Shown: positions 1-5,749, numbered from the stretch's first letter. The stretch is 5,749 nt of DNA from an uncultured Lachnospiraceae bacterium (GCA_947651335.1 CANSYV010000112.1:1-5749); one strand, 5' to 3'. Numbers and translations: made by a program. Notes: a model not told the origin generated them from the sequence alone.

Positions 1-228
1 AATATGTGGGACGGGCCAAGGATATCCAGCGGGCGGAGAAAGCCAGGATGGAAGGTGAATCCGGATACCATGTACCGGGATATCATTCTGCTGTTTACAG
101 AGGTGTTCTGCCAGCAGCAGCAAGAGATTCAGAAGCTGAAAAGCCGCACTGAGAAACTGCGCAGCCATTTGCTGGTGAGGGCGTATCGGAAGTTAAGAGG
201 TGCCGGCAAGGACAGCGGTGATAAATAG
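1..228 (+). CDS. 3' end of an unidentified gene (partial), coiled-coil tail
   Basis: The frame is open from the left edge to a TAG at 226-228, so this is probably the C-terminal end of a longer protein. I do not recognise the family. The best-looking part starts around the ATG at 70: a hydrophobic stretch (DIILLFTEVF), then a polar helix with heptad-like spacing (QQQQEIQKLKSRTEKLRSHL) and a basic end (VRAYRKLRG). Tails of this kind occur at the C-termini of some glycosyltransferases and other cell-surface enzymes, but that is only a resemblance. The first 20 or so residues in this frame are rich in Gly, Pro, Arg and Ser and look less protein-like. A second frame (3-152, stop TGA at 150-152) reads AKDIQRAEKARMEGE in the same stretch and looks more natural, so a frameshift, or a start at 70, is possible. 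GGAAGG at 50-55 is 14 bases from the ATG at 70, which is rather far. The gene is convergent with leuS and followed by a terminator. Confidence 0.45.
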   Translation, partial: NMWDGPRISSGRRKPGWKVNPDTMYRDIILLFTEVFCQQQQEIQKLKSRTEKLRSHLLVRAYRKLRGAGKDSGDK

Positions 229-234
229 CATTTA

Positions 235-278
235 AAAAAGACGGGTAAAAACGTAAAATACGATTTACCCGTCTTTTT
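235..278. terminator. Bidirectional intrinsic terminator
   Basis: The arms 235-249 (AAAAAGACGGGTAAA) and 264-278 (TTTACCCGTCTTTTT) are perfect reverse complements, giving a 15-bp stem. Inside the 14-base loop, CGTA (252-255) can pair with TACG (259-262), which would extend the hairpin. The T-run on one side and the A-run on the other mean that RNA from either strand ends in a hairpin followed by U residues. It sits 6 bases after the stop of the plus-strand gene and 36 bases beyond the stop of leuS, so it can serve both convergent genes. Confidence 0.9.
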
Positions 279-314
279 GTATATCCGGAAAATTTTTATA
301 CTATTTTTTCTATG

Positions 315-2738
315 TTATTTTCCAGGTTTCTGTACAATATTGATAATCTTCTTCGGCACGTAAATTTCTTTGACGATACTGCCGTCCAGTTTGTCCGCCA
401 CGGCTTCTTTTCCGGCAGCCAGGGCTTCTTCTTTTCCCGCGTCCGCAGGTATGCGGATAACTGCCCGGGTTTTTCCGTTGATCTGCACAGGCACTTCGAT
501 CTCATCGTCTTTCATGGCGCTTTCGTCGGCTTCTGGCCAGCGGTTTTCAAAGACGGAAGTGTTATGTCCATAGATCTCCCACAGTTCTTCTGCCATATGG
601 GGGGCAAAGGGAGCCATGAGAATCAGGAAGGTCTCTATAGTCTCCGCGTCAATACCGCCTGCTTTTTTCGCGATTTCCATCAGTTTGTTGTTGTACTCCA
701 TGAAACCGGAGATTACGGTGTTCAGGCTGAAGCTCTCCAGACGCTGGGTGATGTCGTAGATGAGCCTGTGGCGCAGTTTCACCATTTCCGTTGTGGCCTT
801 TACGTCTGCTTCCCGGCTGTCCAGGGCCAGTTTCCAGAAACGTTTCAGGAAACGGCTTACCCCGTCGATTCCCCGGTCGTCCCACTCGGCATCTAATTCC
901 GGCGGCCCTACGAACAGTTCGTACATGCGCAGAGAGTCACAGCCGTAATCACGTACCAGGTCATCAGGGGATACCACGTTTCCTTTGGATTTGCTCATTT
1001 TGATCCCATTCTTCCCTGTGATCATTCCCTGGTTGAACAGCTTGTGGAAAGGCTCGTCGAAGTCTACGGCTCCTATATCATACAAAAACTTTGTGTAAAA
1101 TCTGGAGTAAAGCAGATGGAGCACTGCGTGTTCCACGCCTCCGATATACATATCCACAGGAAGGTATTGGTCTGCTTTTTCCTTGGAAACCAGTTCCTTG
1201 TCATTGTGATTGTCCACATACCGGAGGAAATACCAGGAAGAGCCTGCCCATTGGGGCATTGTGTTGGTTTCCCGTTTGGCATCTGCGCCGCACACCGGGC
1301 ATCTGCAGTTTACCCACTCCTCGATGGCGGCCAGGGGGGATTCTCCTGTTCCTGTGGGTTCATAGGACGTTACGTCAGGCAGCATAAGGGGCAATTCCTC
1401 CTCGGGAACCGGAACATTGCCGCATTTTGGGCAGTGGATGATGGGGATGGGTTCGCCCCAGTAGCGCTGTCTGGAGAACACCCAGTCACGGAGCTTGTAG
1501 TTGACTGTGGCTTTTCCCAGACCCCGCTTTTCAATCATGTGTGGGGCTTCTTTTTTCAGCACAGCCGACTCCATACCGTCCCATTCTCCGGAGTGGATCA
1601 TGATGCCGGAGGCTTCGGTGTAGGCTTCGGTCATGTTCTCAATTTCTTTTCCGTCTTTGGCAATGACCTGTATAATGGGAATATCGAATTTTTTGGCAAA
1701 TGCGAAGTCCCGGTCGTCGTGGGCGGGAACGCACATGATGGCCCCGGTGCCGTAGTCAGCCAGCACGTAATCGGATAACCAGATGGGGGTTTTTGCCTGG
1801 TTCAGCGGGTTAATGGCATAACTTCCGGTGAATACGCCGGTTTTTTCCTTGTCCTGAAGACGGTCTACGTTGGATTTCATAGAGGCATCGTAAATGTATT
1901 TGTCTACCGCTTCTTTGGTTTCCGGCACAGCCAGGCTGGCTGCCAGGGGGTGTTCCGGTGCCAGCACCATGAAGGTGGCTCCGTACAGGGTGTCAGGCCT
2001 TGTGGTGTAGACCGTGATTTTCTCGTCCCGGCCCTCCACGGGAAAGTCCACTTCCGCGCCGTAGGATTTTCCGATCCAGTCTGTCTGCATTTTTTTTACT
2101 TTTTCCGGCCAGTCCAGCTTGTCCAGGTCGTTTAACAGACGCTCGGCGTATTTGGTGATTTTCAGCATCCACTGGCGCAGGTTCTTCTTGGTCACCTCGG
2201 CTCCGCAGCGCTCGCAGCAGCCGTTGACTACTTCTTCGTTGGCCAGCCCGGTTTTGCAGGAGGGGCACCAGTTGATGGGAAATTCTTTTTCATAGGCCAG
2301 ACCTTCTTTGAACATTTTCACAAAGATCCACTGGGTCCATTTATAAAATGCCGGGTCTGTGGTGTTCACTTCCATATCCCAGTCGTAGATGGCAGCAATA
2401 TCGCTGAGCTGTTCTTTGAATTTTTCCACGTTTTCCGCTGTGGATTTGGCGGGGTGGGTGCCCATTTTGATGGCGTAATTCTCCGCCGGGAGGCCGAAAG
2501 CGTCCCAGCCCATGGGGTGGATCACGTAATGTCCTTTTAACATTTTATATCTGCTCCACACATCGGAGATCACATAGCCTCTCCAGTGTCCCACATGCAG
2601 GCCGTTTCCCGAAGGGTATGGGAACATGTCCAGACAGTAGTATTTGGGCTTTTTGCCGTCGTTTACGTTGACAGGGTTTTTGGCCCAGTTAGAACGCCAT
2701 TTCTGTTCAATGGCTTTATGGTTATAAGGTGCGCTCAT
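315..2738 (-). CDS. leuS: Leucyl-tRNA synthetase (LeuRS)
   Basis: Cytoplasmic class Ia aminoacyl-tRNA synthetase that attaches leucine to tRNA-Leu using ATP and hydrolyses mischarged products. It has 807 residues, within the usual Firmicute range. The HIGH signature is HVGH at 48-51 (after FPYPSGNGL) and the KMSKS loop is at 580-584. The CP1 editing domain carries TTRPDTLYG at 245-253 (threonine-rich region) and PAHDDRD ending at D344; the HDxRD aspartates D341 and D344 match the conserved editing pair. Two zinc-type cysteine sets are visible: C158/C161 with C175/C178, and C436/C439 with C480/C483. Only a few residues separate QGMI from KMSKS, so the leucine-specific insertion of the E. coli enzyme is absent, as in Bacillus. 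The C-terminal domain (VQINGKTRAVIRIP and onward) is intact. The start at 2738 is chosen because GAGGAGGA lies 8 bases upstream and the protein begins like other LeuRS; the frame stays open upstream to 3140, but that part is noncoding and overlaps rqcH. Confidence 0.98.
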   Translation of the reverse strand: MSAPYNHKAIEQKWRSNWAKNPVNVNDGKKPKYYCLDMFPYPSGNGLHVGHWRGYVISDVWSRYKMLKGHYVIHPMGWDAFGLPAENYAIKMGTHPAKSTAENVEKFKEQLSDIAAIYDWDMEVNTTDPAFYKWTQWIFVKMFKEGLAYEKEFPINWCPSCKTGLANEEVVNGCCERCGAEVTKKNLRQWMLKITKYAERLLNDLDKLDWPEKVKKMQTDWIGKSYGAEVDFPVEGRDEKITVYTTRPDTLYGATFMVLAPEHPLAASLAVPETKEAVDKYIYDASMKSNVDRLQDKEKTGVFTGSYAINPLNQAKTPIWLSDYVLADYGTGAIMCVPAHDDRDFAFAKKFDIPIIQVIAKDGKEIENMTEAYTEASGIMIHSGEWDGMESAVLKKEAPHMIEKRGLGKATVNYKLRDWVFSRQRYWGEPIPIIHCPKCGNVPVPEEELPLMLPDVTSYEPTGTGESPLAAIEEWVNCRCPVCGADAKRETNTMPQWAGSSWYFLRYVDNHNDKELVSKEKADQYLPVDMYIGGVEHAVLHLLYSRFYTKFLYDIGAVDFDEPFHKLFNQGMITGKNGIKMSKSKGNVVSPDDLVRDYGCDSLRMYELFVGPPELDAEWDDRGIDGVSRFLKRFWKLALDSREADVKATTEMVKLRHRLIYDITQRLESFSLNTVISGFMEYNNKLMEIAKKAGGIDAETIETFLILMAPFAPHMAEELWEIYGHNTSVFENRWPEADESAMKDDEIEVPVQINGKTRAVIRIPADAGKEEALAAGKEAVADKLDGSIVKEIYVPKKIINIVQKPGK

Positions 2739-2746
2739 ATTTTGAT

Positions 2747-2754
2747 TCCTCCTC
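2747..2754 (-). promoter_or_regulatory. leuS ribosome binding site
   Basis: Read on the minus strand this is GAGGAGGA, 8 bases before the leuS ATG. It decides the start: the in-frame ATG at 2816 would add 26 residues (MPLDKSFRG...) but has no comparable Shine-Dalgarno sequence and falls in the stem-loop. Confidence 0.85.
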
Positions 2755-2787
2755 GTTGAATTCCTGAATTTATGAAAATTTATGCAA

Positions 2788-2816
2788 ATGCCCCTGAAGC
2801 TTTTGTCCAGGGGCAT
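2788..2816 (-). terminator. Stem-loop in the leuS leader / after rqcH
   Basis: On the minus strand ATGCCCCTG (2816-2808) and CAGGGGCAT (2796-2788) form a perfect 9-bp GC-rich stem with an 11-base loop. It is followed by TTTGCATAAATTTT, which is only moderately U-rich, so it could be a weak terminator for rqcH read-through. It lies downstream of the predicted leuS promoter and thus within the leuS 5' leader, so it could also act as an attenuator or as an mRNA-stabilising structure. The structure is directly visible; the role is inferred. Confidence 0.45.
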
Positions 2817-2847
2817 ATCGTATCGAATGGGCACTCTGCCTTTTGAT

Positions 2848-2876
2848 ATTCTAATGTTTCCCGGGATATTTGTCAA
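2848..2876 (-). promoter_or_regulatory. Predicted sigma-A promoter of leuS
   Basis: On the minus strand there is a perfect -35 box TTGACA (2876-2871), a 17-base spacer and a -10 box TAGAAT (2853-2848, five of six matches to TATAAT). The expected start of transcription is near 2841, an A, giving a leader of about 103 bases before leuS. The -35 box contains the TGA stop codon of rqcH (2875-2873). leuS can therefore be transcribed independently of the gene before it. Confidence 0.8.
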
Positions 2877-4618
2877 GTAGTGCATTCTTCGATTCGGGAA
2901 ATGTCCGGGCGGGCGACCAGGGAATAATTGGTGTAATAAATTACGAAGCCCGGCTTTGCCCCTGGGGTTTTCTTTACATGTTTTTTCTGGACATAGTCGA
3001 TTTCCACTTTCGGGGCGCCCCGGCCGCTGGAATAATAGGCAGCCAGCTGTCCGGCCTCCTCGAAGGTGCGGTCCGGCAGTTCCTCGTTGTTGCTTTTTAC
3101 AATCACGTGGGAGCCGGGCATCTGTTTGGCATGGAACCACCAGTCGTTTCCCGTGGCAAGCTTGAAAGTCAGCTCTTCGTTCTGGAAATTGTTTTTGCCC
3201 ACGTACATATGGTAACCGTCAGAGGAAATGTAGTGGAAGGGCTTGGATTTGCCCTGCATTTTCTGCTTTTTCCCGTATTTGCGCCGGATGTAGCCGTAGT
3301 CCATCAGTTCCTCTTTGATCTGGGCCAGGTCGTTTTCCTGTAAGGCGATTTCCAGAGCAGTCTGAATGGATTCCAGGTGCTGGATTTCTGAGGCGGTCTC
3401 CTGAATCTGCTGATTCAGTGCCTCCTGGGTGCGCTTCAGTTTGTTGTACCGGCTGAAATACCGCTTGGAGTTTTCCATGGGGGTCAGATTGGGGTCCAGG
3501 GGGATGGTGATTTCCTCGTTGGTGTAATAATTCAGCGCTTTGAAAGATTTACAGCCTTCTTCCAGTCCGTAACCGTACGTATTGATCAGTTCTCCGTATA
3601 TTTTGTACCGGTCTTTTTTGCCAGTGTCTTTCAGCTGTTTTTGCTGCAGCTGATATTTTTTCCGGTTCCGGTCCAGGGCGGTTTGTACGATTTTGCGCAG
3701 GTCTGCCGATTTCTGCCGGATGCGGGTGATGGTGCTCCTGGAGGCGTAATAGGTTTCCAGAAGCGAAGAGATAGAGTCAAAGGGCTCGGCCGTGTATCCG
3801 CTTTCGTACTGGCTCATGGGAAAGGCGCTGTATTCCACAGGCTCTCCCTCCCGGTAGATCATATGCGGGGAAAATTCCCCCTCTTTGATCTGCTCCATCA
3901 TTCTGAGAAAGGTCCGGCACAGATGGAGTTTCTCATTGTCCGTCAGGGATAGTGCCGGGGCGCCGCCGTCCAGGGAGGCCAGATGGCAGATTTCATTGGC
4001 CATGACAGGGCTGATGCCTGTGCAGGTGCCATAAAGTGCCTTTCCGATTTCCATGGGCCTGGTACAGACCTTTTCTATAAATTGTTCCTCTGTGATAGTC
4101 AATGGGTCCAGCTTGTCCTGGGTCTGGGGGATAAAATACCGCCGCCCGGGCAGAACCTCCCGCACAGAACTCATATTGGAAGATACATGCTTGATGCTGT
4201 CCAGTATCATGCCGTCCTGACTGCAGAATATAATATTGCTGTGTTTTCCCATGATCTCAACAATGAGACGTTTCTGGCACACATCCCCCATTTCGTTTAA
4301 GTGTTCCAAATCTATGAACAAAACCCGCTCCAGCCCCGGCTGGGTGATGTCTGTAATCCGCGCGCTGCCAATATGTTTGCGCAGCAGCATACAGAAGCTG
4401 GGCGCCGTTAAAGGGCTGGGTTTATTCTGTTGTGTAAAATAGAGATAAGGAAGGGAGGCGCTGGCCGAGATGGACAGCTTTTTTACCCCGCTGGTTCCTT
4501 TGCAGGTCAGTAAAAGTTCATCTGTTTCCGGCTGCGCTATCTTGTGGATGCGTCCGTTTAACAGGGATTTTTTCAGTTCCGCCGCCAGACAGGCAACGGT
4601 AATTCCGTCAAAAGCCAT
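2873..4618 (-). CDS. rqcH: RqcH, NFACT-family ribosome quality control protein
   Basis: Bacterial homologue of eukaryotic Rqc2/NEMF, formerly annotated as fibronectin-binding protein FbpA/YloA. In B. subtilis RqcH binds 50S subunits obstructed by peptidyl-tRNA, recruits tRNA-Ala and adds C-terminal alanine tails that mark the nascent chain for proteolysis. This protein has 581 residues, normal for the family. The NFACT-N domain starts at MAFDGITVACLAAEL and includes GLERVL (95-100) and MGKHSN (123-128). A coiled-coil middle region covers about 283-330 and 387-450, split by the conserved YGEL segment and by IPLDPNLTPMENSKRYF (372-388). The NFACT-R domain (about 461-570) has SSDGYHMYVGKNNFQNE, DWWFHAKQMPGSH (492-504) and a lysine-rich VQKKHVKK segment. 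The start at 4618 is preceded at 9 bases by AGGAGG; the upstream in-frame ATGs at 4681 and 4639 lie at or before the promoter and ribosome binding site. The D-R pair reported as important at 97-98 in B. subtilis is E97-R98 here. leuS follows after 134 bases. Confidence 0.95.
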   Translation of the reverse strand: MAFDGITVACLAAELKKSLLNGRIHKIAQPETDELLLTCKGTSGVKKLSISASASLPYLYFTQQNKPSPLTAPSFCMLLRKHIGSARITDITQPGLERVLFIDLEHLNEMGDVCQKRLIVEIMGKHSNIIFCSQDGMILDSIKHVSSNMSSVREVLPGRRYFIPQTQDKLDPLTITEEQFIEKVCTRPMEIGKALYGTCTGISPVMANEICHLASLDGGAPALSLTDNEKLHLCRTFLRMMEQIKEGEFSPHMIYREGEPVEYSAFPMSQYESGYTAEPFDSISSLLETYYASRSTITRIRQKSADLRKIVQTALDRNRKKYQLQQKQLKDTGKKDRYKIYGELINTYGYGLEEGCKSFKALNYYTNEEITIPLDPNLTPMENSKRYFSRYNKLKRTQEALNQQIQETASEIQHLESIQTALEIALQENDLAQIKEELMDYGYIRRKYGKKQKMQGKSKPFHYISSDGYHMYVGKNNFQNEELTFKLATGNDWWFHAKQMPGSHVIVKSNNEELPDRTFEEAGQLAAYYSSGRGAPKVEIDYVQKKHVKKTPGAKPGFVIYYTNYSLVARPDISRIEECTT

Positions 4619-4627
4619 AGTTGTTTT

Positions 4628-4633
4628 CCTCCT
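4628..4633 (-). promoter_or_regulatory. rqcH ribosome binding site
   Basis: Minus-strand AGGAGG, 9 bases before the ATG at 4618. It rules out the in-frame ATG at 4639, which lies upstream of this site and has no Shine-Dalgarno sequence of its own. Confidence 0.85.
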
Positions 4634-4639
4634 GGCCAT

Positions 4640-4648
4640 ATTATACCA
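4640..4648 (-). promoter_or_regulatory. Predicted extended -10 promoter of rqcH
   Basis: On the minus strand TGGTATAAT (4648-4640) is a perfect extended -10 element (TGn plus consensus TATAAT), preceded by a run of eight T. No good -35 box is present; TTAAGA at 4666-4661 matches four of six but with a 15-base spacer. Transcription would begin near 4633, at the first A of the Shine-Dalgarno sequence, giving a leader of only about 15 bases. Confidence 0.6.
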
Positions 4649-4696
4649 GAAAAAAAACGGTCTTAACAGATGTATTTTCAAACATGTTTCAGATGA

Positions 4697-4740
4697 TTTA
4701 GAGATAATTTAGATTCTATTTTGATGTTTTTTAGAGATAC
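4697..4740 (+). promoter_or_regulatory. Four tandem 11-bp direct repeats, probable response-regulator binding array
   Basis: Four consecutive 11-base units start at 4697, 4708, 4719 and 4730: TTTAGAGATAA, TTTAGATTCTA, TTTTGATGTTT and TTTAGAGATAC. The first six bases are TTTAGA in three units and TTTTGA in one, with exact 11-base spacing. Direct repeats of 6-7 bases repeating every 11 bases are the hallmark of OmpR/PhoB-family winged-helix response regulators, which bind head-to-tail along one DNA face. The array ends 6 bases before the predicted extended -10 element of the downstream lipoprotein gene and covers where its -35 box would be, which fits an activator. The regulator itself is not in this window. 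Confidence 0.6.
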
Positions 4741-4743
4741 TGG

Positions 4744-4752
4744 TGTTAAGAT
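4744..4752 (+). promoter_or_regulatory. Predicted weak promoter (-10) of the lipoprotein gene
   Basis: TGTTAAGAT contains a TAAGAT -10 box (4747-4752, four of six matches) with an extended -10 TGn. At the 17-base position for a -35 box (4724-4729) the sequence is ATGTTT, a poor match, and it lies inside the 11-bp repeat array. This is what an activator-dependent promoter would look like. The expected start is near 4759, about 20 bases before the ATG. Confidence 0.4.
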
Positions 4753-4763
4753 AGAGGGCACAT

Positions 4764-4770
4764 AAGGAGG
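4764..4770 (+). promoter_or_regulatory. Ribosome binding site of the lipoprotein gene
   Basis: AAGGAGG, a full Shine-Dalgarno match, 8 bases before the ATG at 4779. It fixes the start of the lipoprotein gene. Confidence 0.85.
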
Positions 4771-4778
4771 TACACACA

Positions 4779-5749
4779 ATGAAGCATAAAGGAAAAAGAA
4801 TCATCTGCCGCGCATTGGCCGCGGTTCTGGCTCTGGGGCTGTTTACCGGATGCGGCACAGATAGCGGCGGGGCAAGGGAGCAGGGTCAGGAAAAGAAATC
4901 AGACAAACCAAAGGGGAGATATCTGGAGTCAGACGTGGATTTTCCGGAAAATACAGACCGGGTGCTTGCTATGGGGAAACTGGAAGACGGAACCATCCGC
5001 ATTGCCGCGGAGGATTCTGACGGAGCAAAAGCTGTCTGGAATCTTCAGGAGGATGGGAGCAGCTGGGAGAGAGGGTATGACCTGCCAGATGGGTACATTT
5101 ACAAGATGGCCCTGTCCCCCACAGGGGGTGCCTTTGTTGTCTGTATGGAGACAGATGAATCCGGTGAGACGGAAAAGCAGTGGTTTTATCAGCTGGACGA
5201 GTCTGGCACTGTGAAAGAAGTGCCGGTGAAGTCTGATGAATACGTTTATTTTGTGCGATATACCCAGGACGGGGAACTCTTGATACAACAGCAGAACCAG
5301 CCCATCTGCTCGCTTCAGATGGAGACCGGGGAAAGAGTGGAGAAGTTTTCCGGTGCGGATGATGGGAGTTTTTTTGAGACCGCAGGGAATACGGTCTATA
5401 TGGTAAATCACGATGGGGAGATATTACCCTATGACGGAAAGACGGGGGAGGCTCTGGCAAAGGATGAAGCCCTGTCAGAGACCATCAGCCAGAGCGGTGC
5501 CAACACGGATTTGAGAAGTATCGAGTGTACGCCCTTGGTTTTTGCGGGAGGAAAGGAGGAGGACGAGATCTTCTTCTGCAGTGAGAAAGGGCTTTACCGG
5601 TATATGAAAAATGGCAGTATGGCGGAGCAGGTGGTGGACGGAACCCTGTCTTCCATCGGGAATCCCAGCACAGGGCTGATCAGTCTGGCAGCTGCCGATA
5701 ACAATGAATTTTATCTCTTGGCCGTGGAGGCAGATGATAATTACCAGTT
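4779..5749 (+). CDS. Lipoprotein with beta-propeller-like ectodomain, 3' end outside the window
   Basis: Open from the ATG at 4779 to the right edge (323 codons, no stop), so the gene is partial. Residues 1-24 form a lipoprotein signal peptide: basic start (MKHKGKR), hydrophobic core (ALAAVLALGLF) and lipobox LFTGC with C25 as the acylated cysteine; Phe at -3 is less common than Leu. A charged Gly/Lys/Asp/Glu linker (26-46) follows. From residue 47 short beta-strand-like segments alternate with Asp-Gly turns: LEDGTIRIA (68-76), LSPTGGAFVV (112-121), YTQDGELLI (161-169), VNHDGEI (209-215), YDGKTGEAL (218-226) and EKGLYRYMKNG (269-279). This suggests WD40/PQQ-like propeller blades. From memory, Lachnospiraceae have large lipoproteins with such an N-terminal half fused to an extracellular solute-binding domain of an ABC importer; this gene may be one, but the diagnostic part is beyond the edge. 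It would sit on the outer face of the membrane. It is divergent from rqcH and preceded by an 11-bp repeat array suggesting two-component control. Confidence 0.85.
   Translation, partial: MKHKGKRIICRALAAVLALGLFTGCGTDSGGAREQGQEKKSDKPKGRYLESDVDFPENTDRVLAMGKLEDGTIRIAAEDSDGAKAVWNLQEDGSSWERGYDLPDGYIYKMALSPTGGAFVVCMETDESGETEKQWFYQLDESGTVKEVPVKSDEYVYFVRYTQDGELLIQQQNQPICSLQMETGERVEKFSGADDGSFFETAGNTVYMVNHDGEILPYDGKTGEALAKDEALSETISQSGANTDLRSIECTPLVFAGGKEEDEIFFCSEKGLYRYMKNGSMAEQVVDGTLSSIGNPSTGLISLAAADNNEFYLLAVEADDNYQ

Noticed and set aside
312..896. A 194-codon plus-strand open frame antisense to the 3' end of leuS
   Set aside because: Directly opposite the conserved C-terminal LeuRS domains, with low-complexity Phe/His/Val-rich translation and no start signals. 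The real gene is leuS.
1044..1778. A 244-codon plus-strand open frame inside leuS
   Set aside because: It lies antisense to the conserved LeuRS catalytic and editing region and its translation is rich in Gly, His, Phe and Val with no recognisable motif. It is a shadow of GC-biased codons on the other strand, with no ribosome binding site.
2739..2816. A leader peptide starting at the ATG at 2816 for leucine-dependent attenuation
   Set aside because: The frame runs straight into leuS with no stop, has one Leu codon and no ribosome binding site.
2739..2872. A T-box riboswitch before leuS
   Set aside because: The region is only 134 bases and shows neither the T-box core (like TGGNACCGCG) nor a specifier loop with room for the usual stems.
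2739..3140. N-terminal extension of LeuRS (134 extra residues) in the same open frame
   Set aside because: It would overlap rqcH by 268 bases, run through the promoter and the Shine-Dalgarno sequence of leuS, and precede a normal LeuRS N-terminus. The residues are Arg/Pro/Gly-rich and unlike any LeuRS.
2870..3343. A plus-strand 157-codon open frame inside rqcH
   Set aside because: It is antisense to the highly conserved NFACT-R domain and has no start signals.
4929..5460. Minus-strand open frames of about 160 codons opposite the lipoprotein gene
   Set aside because: They are antisense to a frame with a full Shine-Dalgarno sequence, signal peptide and lipobox, and their translations are rich in Pro, Ser, His and Arg with no motif.

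Overview
The window looks like a chromosomal segment of a Gram-positive Firmicute, most likely Clostridia of the Lachnospiraceae type. This is an inference from three things: strong AGGAGG-type ribosome binding sites, a leucyl-tRNA synthetase of the Firmicute form (807 residues, no leucine-specific insertion before KMSKS), and a lipoprotein whose wording resembles Lachnospiraceae solute-binding lipoproteins. No mobile element, CRISPR array, tRNA or rRNA gene is visible.

Layout. (1) Positions 1-228 (+) hold the 3' end of an unidentified gene with a coiled-coil-like tail; its frame near the left edge is uncertain. (2) Positions 235-278 form a strong symmetric hairpin that can end transcription from both sides, between this gene and the convergent leuS. 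(3) leuS (315-2738, minus strand) is a complete leucyl-tRNA synthetase. (4) Between leuS and the next gene lie 134 bases with a near-consensus sigma-A promoter, whose -35 box overlaps the upstream stop codon, and a 9-bp GC-rich stem-loop. No T-box is present. (5) rqcH (2873-4618, minus strand) is a complete NFACT protein of ribosome-associated quality control. (6) Positions 4619-4778 are a divergent, AT-rich control region. It carries an extended -10 promoter for rqcH on the minus strand. On the plus strand it carries four tandem 11-bp direct repeats (TTTAGA/TTTTGA) just upstream of a weak promoter. (7) From 4779 to the right edge runs a lipoprotein gene, open at its 3' end, with a beta-propeller-like ectodomain.

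How they fit together. leuS and rqcH are both translation genes: one charges tRNA-Leu, the other rescues stalled 50S-peptidyl-tRNA complexes by alanine tailing. They lie on the same strand, but leuS has its own promoter and need not depend on rqcH transcription. The divergent lipoprotein gene appears to be a separately controlled envelope or uptake function. The 11-bp repeat array resembles the binding sites of OmpR/PhoB-type response regulators and is the most noteworthy unexplained signal here. I see no clearly new multi-gene system; the novelty candidates are the repeat array with its lipoprotein, and the compact promoter arrangements.
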